DNA of 34,248 bases from an uncultured delta proteobacterium (lineage in GTDB: Bacteria; Myxococcota_A; Polyangia; Polyangiales; Polyangiaceae), in assembly GCA_903906315.1 (NCBI GenBank), contig CAIVJW010000429.1, positions 1-34,248 of the forward strand. Reading direction: 5' to 3'. Position numbers and translations under genes: made by a program. Positions 6,670 through 18,083 of this stretch are shown piece by piece. The notes under the pieces were generated by a model, which worked only from the letters and a program-made list of their open reading frames with translations, searched no databases and was not told the origin of the DNA. Positions within the stretch are counted from its first letter, which is position 1; each line of letters starts with the position of its first letter.

Positions 6670-7877
6670 CACGTCCCCTCCGTGGCGCAGCGGAAGCCGA
6701 CTCCCTCGATCCGGTGCGTCTTCAGCCAGCGCAGGCGCGTGGTCGTGTCGTGTGAAAGCGAGTCGCCCGCGTCCTGCCCCCAGCCGCCGCCGCGGACGAC
6801 TCCGTAGCCCTCCCGCGGGCCGGGGCCGTCGTCCTCCTTCGGGTCGGCGTAGCGCACCTCGCTGAAGCGGCCGCCGACCCACTCCCAGACGTTGCCGGCG
6901 AGGTCGTGCGCGCCATAGGGCGAGTCGCCCGCGGGGTTTCGGCCGACCTCGGACGTCGTCTGTGCCGAGCAGCCGCGCGTCTTCACCGAATTGCCCGGAT
7001 CCCAGGCGAGGCGCGAGCAACCTCGGTCCCAGATGCCCCACGGGTAGCGCCGGGCGTCGTCGCCGCGCGCCGCCTTCTCCCACTCCGTCTCCGTCGGAAG
7101 GCGCGCGCCGACGAAGCGGCAGTACGCCTTGGCCGCCGCGTAGTCGACGCAGTTGATCGGGTGCTGCGAGCGCCCCGGCACACCCCAGTTGCAGCCGCGC
7201 AGGATTGCCTCGGAGTCGTCGCTGTCCGCTGCGACCGAGCCAGGGTCGCGGTTGCCGTCGACCGCGGGGCCGGGGCACGCGGACGCCGCGAAGCACGCGT
7301 GGTACTGGGCGACCGTGACCTCGTTGCGGTCCACGTAGAACGCGCCGAGGATCACGGGCTCGCGGGCGAGATCGTGGAGCGCCTTGGCCGCTCGCGGGAC
7401 GCCGCGGAAGAAGCGCCCCGCGGGGACCAGGACCATCTCCGCGCCGTCGGCGTCGCGGCGCTTCGTGCCTATCGGCGCGACGGGATCGACCGCCGTCGCG
7501 CTCGCGAGGCAGGCGCGGTAGTCGGCGCAGAGCTCGCGCGGGAAGCAGGCGTCGACGCGCGCGACCTCGGCCGGGCTCGTGCGGGCGCAGTAAGCCGCGC
7601 AGTCGAGCTGCGCGACGCGGGCCTGCTCGCCGATCGCGTCGAGCGACGCGGGGCTCGTGCCGCCGCCGTTGAGATCGCACTCGCCGAGCGCACGGACCGC
7701 GGTCGAGCAGACCTCCGCGCACACCGGGGGCGTGCCGCCCTGCGCCCCCGGGGCGGGGCCGATCGCAGAAGCGGTGGAGGCGGAGCGGGCCGGATCCGGC
7801 TCGGCGTGGAGGGTCGCGGCGAGGGCCAGGGCGAGGGCGATCGAGGCGATGGCGACGGTGAGTCGGCGGCGATTCAT
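6669..7877 (-). CDS. SUMF1/FGE-fold exported protein lacking the formylglycine-enzyme Cys pair
   Basis: 402 residues from ATG 7877; the start overlaps the upstream stop by 4 bases (ATGA). An N-terminal signal (LTVAIASIALALALAATLHA) is followed by a Cys-rich segment (about eight Cys, residues 50-125) and then the C-lectin-like FGE-sulfatase domain. Its hallmarks are EMVLVPAGRFFRGV, YVDRNEVTVAQYHACFAA, HPINCVDYAAAKAYCRFVGA, LPTETEWEKAARG, DLAGNVWEWV, VVRGGGW and the closing GFRCA. True formylglycine-generating enzymes carry two catalytic Cys after the RGGSW motif. Here that stretch (RGGGWGQDAGDSLSHDTTTR) has none, so sulfatase activation is unlikely; a binding or other iron-enzyme role is possible. 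It is the middle gene of a tight operon. Confidence 0.92.
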   Translation of the reverse strand: MNRRRLTVAIASIALALALAATLHAEPDPARSASTASAIGPAPGAQGGTPPVCAEVCSTAVRALGECDLNGGGTSPASLDAIGEQARVAQLDCAAYCARTSPAEVARVDACFPRELCADYRACLASATAVDPVAPIGTKRRDADGAEMVLVPAGRFFRGVPRAAKALHDLAREPVILGAFYVDRNEVTVAQYHACFAASACPGPAVDGNRDPGSVAADSDDSEAILRGCNWGVPGRSQHPINCVDYAAAKAYCRFVGARLPTETEWEKAARGDDARRYPWGIWDRGCSRLAWDPGNSVKTRGCSAQTTSEVGRNPAGDSPYGAHDLAGNVWEWVGGRFSEVRYADPKEDDGPGPREGYGVVRGGGWGQDAGDSLSHDTTTRLRWLKTHRIEGVGFRCATEGT

Positions 7878-8617
7878 GGCGACCCATCCGCGAGCAGCAC
7901 GGGCATGCTCTTCGTGACGGTGATGGTGAGGGGCAGCTCCGAGAACGCGACGTGCCGCGCCGCGCGAGCCGCGCGGAGCTTCGGCAGGAGCGTGGCGATC
8001 GCGCCGTCGGCGAGGCTCGGCAGCGCGCGGCGATAGCGCACCGGGTCCGCGCGGAAGAAGCGCCGGTGCTCGAGATCCTGCGCGAAAGCTGCCCAGTCGC
8101 CGCGATCGAGGTGATCGAAGACGGGGCCGTCGGGCGCGCCGAGCGCGGCCCAGAGCGCGGAGGCGCCTTCGGTCGGCGACGAGGACGCTCGCAGGCGCAC
8201 CGGGCCGCCCTCCTTCTCCGTCGCGGCGGGGTGATCGCAGGCGCGCGCGCCGGCCGCCGGGACGAGGTTGCCGAAGCTCCACCCGTAGAGGCGCTCGCCG
8301 TGCTGGTTCTCGAGCGCCGCGAGCGCCCACACGCCCATCCAGCGGAGCTCCTCCGGCTCGCGGCCGAACCGATCGACGTGCCCGCGCGCGAGCGCGACGG
8401 CGAGGTCGAACCCCGCGAGCGCCGTGCGCGGGCAGGTCGTGCGCTCGGCGTCCGCCGCCACGGGCGCTCCCACGCGACGTGCGGCCTGCGCCGGGAGAGG
8501 CGGCGCGACGGATGCTGCGGTCGAAGCCGGGGGAGCGCTCGTCGCGACGTCGTGATCGGTCGATGGTGCGCACGACGCGGCGAGCAGCGCGAACACGAGG
8601 GCCGTGGCGGTACGCAT
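7874..8617 (-). CDS. Lysozyme-like (glucosaminidase-type) lipoprotein, first gene of the operon
   Basis: 247 residues from ATG 8617; a start 11 codons upstream is possible, but the signal sequence fits the shorter form. Lipoprotein signal ATALVFALLAASC. After a Pro/Ala/Val linker, residues about 80-215 follow the layout of lysozyme-superfamily peptidoglycan hydrolases: a helix with a Glu in ALENQHGERLYGWSFGNLVP (compare AxxESGxG...NxGN), then VRLRASSSPTEGASALWAAL (compare FRxYxSxxEGxxAyxxxL), then DWAAFAQDLEHRRFFRADP and RYRRAL (compare the YATDPxYAxxL end). The Glu would be the catalytic acid. The similarity is at motif level, so substrate is unproven. It overlaps the SUMF1-like gene by 4 bases. 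Confidence 0.7.
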   Translation of the reverse strand: MRTATALVFALLAASCAPSTDHDVATSAPPASTAASVAPPLPAQAARRVGAPVAADAERTTCPRTALAGFDLAVALARGHVDRFGREPEELRWMGVWALAALENQHGERLYGWSFGNLVPAAGARACDHPAATEKEGGPVRLRASSSPTEGASALWAALGAPDGPVFDHLDRGDWAAFAQDLEHRRFFRADPVRYRRALPSLADGAIATLLPKLRAARAARHVAFSELPLTITVTKSMPVLLADGSP

Positions 8618-8926
8618 GCGATCGGCCCGGACGATAGCACCAGTTCTCAACAGTTTCGCCGAGGAGGCGCACGGCGGTGGAGCGGCGATGATCCACCCCG
8701 AGGGCGCCGACGCCGACTGGCATGGTGACTACCGCGACCGGCACGGCGACGCGCTGCTGGTCGCGCCCGTGCTCGGCGCCACGGGCAAGCGGGACGCGGC
8801 TTTCCCGCGGGGTCGCGCTGGACGGGCGGGTGGGCTCTTGCGGCCCCTTCAAACGAGGGCGGGACCAAGCCGACTGGCCTCCACGCTTCCGGCGGCCGCG
8901 TCGCGCGCCGCCCTCGACGCAGCCCC
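8618..8926. other. Intergenic region, no supported gene
   Basis: This separates the start of the three-gene operon from the end of the IgGFc-type lipoprotein gene, both on the minus strand, so it should hold the operon promoter. One plus-strand frame contains a fairly protein-like stretch (IHPEGADADWHGDYRDRHG, then LLVAPVLGATGKRD), but it has no convincing start or ribosome-binding site and degenerates into Arg/Ala-rich sequence. I cannot call it a gene. Confidence 0.45.
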
Positions 8927-10639
8927 TCAGTTTGGCACGGGCGGGGCCGCGATCACCTTGAGATCGAGCCCGCCCGGGTACTGGTAGCTCGTGTACGCGC
9001 CGTAGCCGACGACCTGAATGCCGACCGGCTTCGACGCGACGAGCACGTGCGTGCCGGACTCCGGCGCCATCAGCGCGATGCGCCGCACGCCGTAGCCGGA
9101 TCCGATGACCCTCACGGGGCTGCACCAGATCGCGCCGTCGAGGTCGAGGAGCGCGTCGAGAGGCTGCACGATGTCGACGTAGTTGATCTCGTAGTCGGTC
9201 GGCGCGAGGAACACGTACTTCGTGCGGTACTGCTCGACGGCGATCGCGTTGCTCTGCGCCGGATCGCCGCGCTCGCCGCCGGTCTGGCCCGGGTCGACGA
9301 TCGACGCGCCGAGCATGAACGTCACGACGGCGAGCTCGTGGTCGGCGGTGAGCTCGAAGTCCTCGATCACGATGCCGAGGTCGATGACCTGCCCGGCGTC
9401 GATCGACGCGGGCGCGTTCGCCGGCTGATGCCCGGACGGGTACGCGAGGGTCGTGCCGTCGACGTTGCCGACGATCCGCACGATGTGCCCGACGGGCTCG
9501 CCGCGGGGCGCGGTCGGCACGGTGACGAAGTAGTGCTGTCCGAGCGTCTCCGCGGGCAGCACCGTCTCCTCGATGTGGTCGCACGCGGGCATGCTCGCGT
9601 CGAAGGGCTGGTAGACGCACGGCATGCCCGCGATGACCTGCACCGGCGCCGACGCCTGCACGAGCGAACCGGCGAGGTCGGCCTTGCCGTCGCTGACGAG
9701 CTCGACGACGTCGCCCGCGTCCAGCGTGAGCTTCGCCGTGCCGCCCATCGGCACCGCCGCCACCCCCGCGCCGGCGACGATGGTCGCCCCCTTCGCGAGG
9801 TGGACGGTGACCTCCGTCGCGGCCCGTATGCCCGTGATCGCGAGGTACGCCGCGGTCCCTCCCATCTCCCAGTCCGCCTGGCCGGTGACGCGGTAGTTCC
9901 CCGTCAGCGCCGTCGACGGCAGCAGCAGGGATGCGTCGTTCGTGAACGAGAAGCAGCCGATGGCGGTGCCGGAGGACGCGCACTTCTTCTTCCCGGGGCA
10001 AGCCGACCAGTCCTTGTCCTTCGGGCCGCCGACGCCGCGGTACTCGAGGGCGTTGAACTGGTAGACGGTCACCGGCGCGGTCGACACGAGGTGGTAGGCG
10101 CCGCCCTGCGATCGCATGCTCGGCAGCAGCCCGACGACCCCGCCGCACTCGTCGCCGTCGGGGCCCTTCAGCTCGGGCACCCACGGCAGATAGAGGGTCG
10201 CGAGCGTGTTCGGCGCGACCTCGGCGGAGGCGATCGTCTTGCCGCGCTGGGTGACGGTGACGTTCGCCTTGGTCGTGCCCGCGTTGGCGACGACGGCTGC
10301 GAAGTCGAAGACCGACCAGACGGGGTTCGCGACCGGCGTCGGCCAGAAGTCGCAGCCGACGTAGGCCTTGTTCGCGGCCGCCTCGGCGCACGTCTTCGGA
10401 TCGTCGGACCCGACGGGGACGATGAGGTCGTCGCCTCCGCCGCCCGCGCCGCCCGTGCCGGCGCACGCACCGCTGACGGTGCTGCCTCCCCCTCCGACGC
10501 CGCCTGCGCCCGAGGGGGTCGGCGGCCTCGCGCGCGCGGAGGTCTTCACCTCGTGATCGGCGCCGCACGCGCCGCTGGCCGACGCAGCGATCCAGAGGGC
10601 GAAGGGGGCCAGGGGCGCGAGGCGGCGGAAGGGCGACAC
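8927..10639 (-). CDS. IgGFc-binding-protein-like secreted lipoprotein
   Basis: 570 residues from ATG 10639. Signal peptide with candidate lipobox (ASASGAC), then a Gly/Thr/Ser-rich linker to about residue 70. The main domain (about 85-565) matches the myxobacterial family named after the IgGFc-binding N-terminal domain: CAEAAANKAYVGCDFWPT at its start, APNTLATLYLP, then SAPVTVYQFNALEY, CFSFTNDASLLLPSTALTGNYRV, VQVIAGMPCVYQP, CDHIEETVLPAETLGQHYFV and, at the end, SKPVGIQVVGYG and SYQYPGGLDLKVI. The fold is repeated beta-sheets; the role in bacteria is unknown, perhaps adhesion or display. It is probably transcribed alone; the Uma2-like gene starts about 100 bases upstream on the same strand. 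Confidence 0.92.
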   Translation of the reverse strand: MSPFRRLAPLAPFALWIAASASGACGADHEVKTSARARPPTPSGAGGVGGGGSTVSGACAGTGGAGGGGDDLIVPVGSDDPKTCAEAAANKAYVGCDFWPTPVANPVWSVFDFAAVVANAGTTKANVTVTQRGKTIASAEVAPNTLATLYLPWVPELKGPDGDECGGVVGLLPSMRSQGGAYHLVSTAPVTVYQFNALEYRGVGGPKDKDWSACPGKKKCASSGTAIGCFSFTNDASLLLPSTALTGNYRVTGQADWEMGGTAAYLAITGIRAATEVTVHLAKGATIVAGAGVAAVPMGGTAKLTLDAGDVVELVSDGKADLAGSLVQASAPVQVIAGMPCVYQPFDASMPACDHIEETVLPAETLGQHYFVTVPTAPRGEPVGHIVRIVGNVDGTTLAYPSGHQPANAPASIDAGQVIDLGIVIEDFELTADHELAVVTFMLGASIVDPGQTGGERGDPAQSNAIAVEQYRTKYVFLAPTDYEINYVDIVQPLDALLDLDGAIWCSPVRVIGSGYGVRRIALMAPESGTHVLVASKPVGIQVVGYGAYTSYQYPGGLDLKVIAAPPVPN

Positions 10640-10745
10640 GGCCCCCGAGTATACGCGCGGGCGCGAACCCCCGCGCTCTCGCCTTGCGCGATCGTGGCCT
10701 TGCCGAGGCCGCGTCCGGCGGCCGGGGGCGGCACGCGGGGGCCGC

Positions 10746-11345
10746 TCAGCCCGGGACCGGGGCGTCCTCGCGGCCGAAGAGCTCGGCCACGTCGAGCTCG
10801 ATCGCGTCGAAGGGCTCGGCGCGCACGCGCTGGCCGCTGCCCGCCGCGAGGGCGAGCAGGTAGCCGTCCGGCGTGTGCCGGTAGATTGCGAGCGTCTCCT
10901 CGGCGGGGTCGAGGAGCCAGTCGTGGGGTACGCCGGCGGCGCAGTAGTGGTTGAGCTTCTTCACGCGGTCGCGGCCCGCGCTCGCCGGCGAGAGGACCTC
11001 GCAGATCCAGTCGGGCCGCACCTCGACGGGCGTGCCGGTCGGACAGGCCGGGACGCGGTCGCGCCGCCAGCCGACGACGTCCGGTCGGAAGATGTGCCCG
11101 ACGAGCGAGATCTCGACCTCGGTCATGACCCACCAGCCGCCGGGCGGGCGCCCGCCGGGTGGTTGGTCGAACGGATCGACGGCCGCGCCGAGCTTCCGTT
11201 GTGCCCTCCCGTGCTCGGCGGCAGGGCTGGACTTGCGTTCGAGCTCACCGTTGATGAGCTCGTGAAAGCGCTCGTCCTCGGGGATCGCCAAGAAGTCGGC
11301 GAGGGTCGCGCGGGTGGCGGGGCGGCCGCGATCGGCGTTCGACAT
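10746..11345 (-). CDS. Uma2 family (DUF820) PD-(D/E)XK-type putative endonuclease
   Basis: 199 residues from ATG 11345; the frame stays open upstream, but ATRATLADFLAIPEDERFHELINGE is the normal family N-terminus. The family's nuclease-like core is visible: Glu in FHELINGE, HIFRPDVVGWRRDR (the Asp), PDWICEVLSPASAGRDRVKKLNHYCAAGV (Glu and Lys of the E-x-K-like part) and HDWLLDPAEETLAIYR. These proteins are abundant in cyanobacteria, actinobacteria and myxobacteria, usually as scattered single genes; most have no known function despite the nuclease fold. Here it lies between a histidine kinase gene and an IgGFc-type gene, with no obvious partner. Confidence 0.93.
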   Translation of the reverse strand: MSNADRGRPATRATLADFLAIPEDERFHELINGELERKSSPAAEHGRAQRKLGAAVDPFDQPPGGRPPGGWWVMTEVEISLVGHIFRPDVVGWRRDRVPACPTGTPVEVRPDWICEVLSPASAGRDRVKKLNHYCAAGVPHDWLLDPAEETLAIYRHTPDGYLLALAAGSGQRVRAEPFDAIELDVAELFGREDAPVPG

Positions 11346-11377
11346 GGGGTGGATCCTACCACTCTGCCCTGGGCTCC

Positions 11378-11403
11378 GCGGCCCCGCGCCCGCGAGGGGC
11401 CGC
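11378..11403. repeat. Inverted repeat between the kinase and Uma2 genes
   Basis: A perfect 8-bp stem (GCGGCCCC at 11378-11385 with GGGGCCGC at 11396-11403, loop of 10). It lies just beyond the stop of the histidine kinase gene. No T-run follows on the minus strand, so it may be a weak or factor-assisted terminator, or simply GC-rich chance. Confidence 0.3.
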
Positions 11404-11433
11404 CGTCGTGCCGGGCCGAGGCGGCGACCGGCG

Positions 11434-14922
<3,489 letters not shown>

Positions 14923-15523
14923 GCGAACGCAGCCACCATACCGCGCCCGGGTCACGGCGTCCGGACCTCGCGCCGGGCTGTCCGTGCAGGCCGATCCCGA
15001 TCGGAGAGAGAATCGAGCGTCGCGTGGTCAACGCACCCGATCCCGGGCCGCCGCGCCCGGCCTCGGGAGCGAGCTCCAGGGCGCCTGCTCCGCGAGCCGT
15101 GTGGCGGGCGCAGGGGGCCTCGGGCCGCCGCCGGGCAGGCGTCGGCGTTCCTGCCCAGCGATGCCGGGTACGCATTCACGGGCGCCGCGCCGCGGACCGA
15201 GGAAAGCGCCAAGGACGGGCGAGGACGCCAAGCGAGAGGTAGGAGAGGCGGGCCCTGCGGGGCCGGAGGCCGGCAGTCGGAGGCGCCCTGCGTGGACGCG
15301 CAGGCTCGCGGCAGCCCGCATCTTCCCGTGGCGCTCTTGGCGTCCTTGGCGTCCTTGGCGCCCCTTTCGGTCCCCATCCATCCGCTCCACGGCCTTGCGA
15401 GCCAGGCAGCCGACGACGCGCGAACCGGGGGCCGTGAACGCGTACGACGCCGGACGGCGTCCGCGGCTCGGGCCGGCCGCGCGACAACCCGGTCGCGACG
15501 GGTGCTAGCCTCGCGCCCGGACC
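14923..15523. other. Intergenic region containing dispersed repeat copy B
   Basis: About 600 bases between the histidine kinase and carboxypeptidase starts, which are divergently transcribed. The right half is repeat copy B with its inverted arms. Several open frames cross it, but their products (WRSWRPWRPWR-type strings) come from the 9-base tandem unit and are not credible proteins. Promoters for both flanking genes should lie here; I could not pick out convincing -35/-10 pairs. Confidence 0.6.
15201..15445 (+). repeat. Dispersed intergenic repeat, copy B, with inverted arms and 9-bp tandem units
   Basis: The core 15241-15445 matches copy A (3003-3193, reverse orientation). Here the core is preceded by GCGCCAAGGAC (15206-15216) and GACGCCAAG (15224-15232), which are exact reverse complements of GTCCTTGGCGC (15351-15361) and of the tandem unit CTTGGCGTC. 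That unit occurs nearly three times in a row (15336-15362). A hairpin bringing 15201-15232 against 15336-15369 would therefore loop out about 100 bases of core. The layout resembles a miniature inverted-repeat element, though no target-site duplication is evident. Confidence 0.75.
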
Positions 15524-16744
15524 ATGATGAACATCGACGCCGCGTTCGACGGGGGAAGCATCGAGGTGGTCGCCGATCGAGGCGATGGGGCGTTCGAGCT
15601 CGCGCTGCGGCCCGATACGAACGCCGAGGACTTCCGCCAGTGGTTCTGCTTCACGCTGCGCGGGGCCCGCGGTCAGGCGTGCACGCTCACGATCGGCAAC
15701 GCCGGCCAGGCCACCTACCCCGACGCCTTCGAGGGCTACCGCGCCACCGCGTCATACGACGGGCGGCGCTGGTTCCGTGTGCCCACGAGCTTCGACGGCG
15801 AGCGCCTCGTCGTCTCGCACACGCCGCGCGCCGATCGCGTCACGTACGCCTACTTCGCGCCGTATCCGTGGGATCGCCACGAGAAGCTCCTGCGCCGGGC
15901 GAGCCGCGCGCCCTGGGTCACGGTGCGCACGATCGGCGCGAGCGTCGAGGGGCGGGCGATGGGGCTCGTCGTCGTCGGCGAGCCGGGCGACGGCAAGCTG
16001 CGCATCTGGGTGACGGCGCGCCAGCACCCGGGCGAGACGATGGCCGAGTGGTTCCTGGAGGGCCTGATCACGCGGCTTGCCGACGAGGACGACGAACACG
16101 CGCAGGCGCTGCTCGGTCGCGCGGTCTTCTACCTGGTGCCGAACATGAACCCCGACGGCGGCGTGCACGGGAACCTGCGCGCCAACGCGGCGGGGAGGAA
16201 CCTGAACCGCGCCTGGCTCGATCCGTCCGCGGAGACCTCGCCCGAGGTGCTCTGCGTGCGCGAGGAGATGGAGCGCACCGGCGTCGACCTCTTTCTCGAC
16301 GTGCACGGCGACGAGCGCAACCCGTACTGCTTTCTCGCCGGCTGCGAGGGCAACCCGGGCTATTCACCGCGCCTGCGCTTCCTCGAGAACGTCTTCGAGC
16401 AGAGCCTCTGCGCCCACAACTCCGACTTTCAGGACGAGTACGGCTACGACCGCGACGAGCCCGGCGGCGGCGATCTGCGCACGGCCGGCAACTGGGTGGG
16501 TGAGCGCTTCGATTGCCTGTCGTACACGGTCGAAATGCCATTCAAGGACAACGCCATTGCGCCCGATGAAGAGAGCGGCTGGTCGCCCGAGCGATCGATG
16601 CACCTCGGCGCGTGCGCCCTCGATGCGGTCGCGGACACGCTCGATCGGCTCCGCGGCGAGATCCCGTTCGAGACTGACAGCGAGGGCGACGACGAGGGCG
16701 ACGGCGAGGGCGAGGGCGAGGGCGACGACGACGACGAGGGCTGA
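15524..16744 (+). CDS. M14 metallocarboxypeptidase, cytosolic carboxypeptidase (Nna1/AGBL-like) type, with acidic tail
   Basis: 406 residues from ATG 15524; a second ATG directly follows and could also serve. Residues 1-115 form the beta-sandwich N-domain typical of this subfamily (FRQWFCFTLRGARG, then YAYFAPYPWDRHEKLL). The catalytic domain shows zinc ligands His168 and Glu171 (RQHPGETMAEW), the NMNPDG and GRNLNRAW substrate-binding motifs, zinc ligand His261 (DVHGDE) and catalytic Glu337 (YTVEMPFKDN). There is no signal peptide, so it should be cytosolic. Eukaryotic relatives remove C-terminal glutamates; bacterial substrates are mostly unknown. Residues 382-406 are an acidic tail ending DEGDGEGEGEGDDDDEG, encoded by tandem GAGGGC/GACGAC units; this is unusual for the family. 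Confidence 0.95.
   Translation: MMNIDAAFDGGSIEVVADRGDGAFELALRPDTNAEDFRQWFCFTLRGARGQACTLTIGNAGQATYPDAFEGYRATASYDGRRWFRVPTSFDGERLVVSHTPRADRVTYAYFAPYPWDRHEKLLRRASRAPWVTVRTIGASVEGRAMGLVVVGEPGDGKLRIWVTARQHPGETMAEWFLEGLITRLADEDDEHAQALLGRAVFYLVPNMNPDGGVHGNLRANAAGRNLNRAWLDPSAETSPEVLCVREEMERTGVDLFLDVHGDERNPYCFLAGCEGNPGYSPRLRFLENVFEQSLCAHNSDFQDEYGYDRDEPGGGDLRTAGNWVGERFDCLSYTVEMPFKDNAIAPDEESGWSPERSMHLGACALDAVADTLDRLRGEIPFETDSEGDDEGDGEGEGEGDDDDEG
16682..16741 (+). repeat. GA(G/C)GGC-type tandem repeat encoding an acidic tail
   Basis: Irregular 6-base units (GAGGGC, GACGAC, GACGGC) run to the stop codon and encode the Asp/Glu/Gly tail of the carboxypeptidase. Such arrays can change length by slippage, so the tail length may vary between strains. 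Confidence 0.7.
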
Positions 16745-16892
16745 CCTCTCGGCGTCGACCGCGCAGCGGGCCCTGGATCCGCCTCGGCTCACCTGGATCG
16801 CGCGCCCGCGCGGGCGTGCGGCGGACCGGCGGCGGATCGCCGACTCTCGTCCGGCCGCGCGGGGGTACGGCGCTTGCTCCGCGCCGCGCCCC

Positions 16893-18083
16893 ATGACGCC
16901 CCACGCGACGATCCGCCCTGCGACCACGCTGCTGCTCCTCTCGGCCCTCGCGCTCGCGGCGGGGTGCGGATCGAGCGTCGAGGAGGCCGGCGCCGGGACG
17001 ACGCAGGCGACGACCTCGGGGCTCGGTGGGGCAGGCGGCACGGGCGGTGCGGGCGGGGCGACGGGCGGCGGCGGAGCGTCCGTGGGCGGTCAGGGGCAGG
17101 GAGGCGCAGGCGGCGCGGGCACCGGTGGCGGTGGCGCAGGCGGCGCGGCGACGTCCGCGGGCGGCTCGGGCGGCTCGGGCGGCTCGGGAGGCGCGGGAGG
17201 CGCGGGAGGCAGCCCATTGCCGCCGCCGTTCGCGATTGGCCACGTCTTCCTCGCCGGCTCGCGCAACGCCGAGGTCTTCGAGTACGACGCCGACCTCCAG
17301 CTCGTCACGCACTGGACCGACCCGCACTTCGGCACCGTGCTCCCGTTCCCGGGGCAGAACCTCTCCATCGGCCCGGCCGGCATGGTCTTCGACGTGAACG
17401 GGCACCTCGTCGTCGCGTCGCACGACAGCTTCTGCGTGTTCTCGGCGCCCGGGCAGCTCCTCGCCTGCCACGCGAAATTCGCCCCGGAGGCGACGGAGAA
17501 CGTGATCTTCGACGCGAAAGGGCGCCTCTACACGACGACGGCGACCGGCGGCACGAACGTGATTCGCGTCTACGACGCCGACTACAACTACCTCGACTCG
17601 CACACGCTCCCGACCGACAACCTCACGGGCGTCACCTGTGATCCGAAGGGCGACCTCTACATCGCGAGCCAGACCGGCGGGACGAGCCTCGTCTACAAGG
17701 TCGACCGCGACACGTTCACGGTGCTCGACACCCTCCCGATCCAGGGCGTCGCCGAGGGCTTGCAGTTCGCGTCCGACGGCAACCTGCTCGTCGCGCTCGA
17801 TGGCGGGCTCGGCGTGCAGCGCGTGCACCCGTCGTCGCCGACCGTCGTCGTGAGCACGATCTCGGACCCCGAGCTCACCTGGGCCGTGCCGATCACGACC
17901 GACGAGGGCGACCGCGTGTACACGGCCGACTACGAGAACGGCTCCGGCACCGCGCCCGCCGACCTGTTCGTGTTCGACGCGAAGGGCGTCCTCGTCGCCT
18001 CGCACCCGAAGTCGGAGGTGTGGGGGCCGTTCGGGATGGTCGTCGCCGGCGCGGTGCTGCCGTGCGGCGCCTACCACCACTGA
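16893..18083 (+). CDS. Beta-propeller (NHL/SMP-30-like) lipoprotein with long Gly-rich linker
   Basis: 396 residues from ATG 16893. Lipoprotein signal LLLLSALALAAGC. About 85 residues of Gly/Ala/Thr/Ser linker follow, with many GGAGG units. Residues about 115-390 form repeating blades: GHVFLAGSRNAEVFEYDADL, GMVFDVNGHLVVASHDSFCVF, NVIFDAKGRLYTTTATGGTNVIRVYDAD, GVTCDPKGDLYIASQ, GLQFASDGNLLVALD and VYTADYEN. The recurrent F-D-x-x-G-x-L-x-V/Y pattern marks an NHL/SMP-30-type propeller. There is no obvious catalytic motif, so a binding role is likely. It is separated by about 150 bases from the carboxypeptidase. The facing esterase gene ends 48 bases away. Confidence 0.9.
   Translation: MTPHATIRPATTLLLLSALALAAGCGSSVEEAGAGTTQATTSGLGGAGGTGGAGGATGGGGASVGGQGQGGAGGAGTGGGGAGGAATSAGGSGGSGGSGGAGGAGGSPLPPPFAIGHVFLAGSRNAEVFEYDADLQLVTHWTDPHFGTVLPFPGQNLSIGPAGMVFDVNGHLVVASHDSFCVFSAPGQLLACHAKFAPEATENVIFDAKGRLYTTTATGGTNVIRVYDADYNYLDSHTLPTDNLTGVTCDPKGDLYIASQTGGTSLVYKVDRDTFTVLDTLPIQGVAEGLQFASDGNLLVALDGGLGVQRVHPSSPTVVVSTISDPELTWAVPITTDEGDRVYTADYENGSGTAPADLFVFDAKGVLVASHPKSEVWGPFGMVVAGAVLPCGAYHH

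Noticed and set aside
4831-8640. A single 1269-residue minus-strand frame covering the whole three-gene operon region
   Set aside because: Only its last 612 residues are protein-like. The upstream part is Arg/Pro/Ser-rich and shadows two better genes with signal peptides, family motifs and overlapping stop/start codons.
15028-15508. Several hypothetical proteins rich in Trp, Arg and Pro or in Gly, Arg and Gln
   Set aside because: They are translations of the dispersed repeat and its CTTGGCGTC units; no domain or credible start is present.
17030-17220. CRISPR-like or minisatellite array from the GGCGG-rich tract
   Set aside because: The units are irregular, without spacers, and in frame with a Gly-rich lipoprotein linker.
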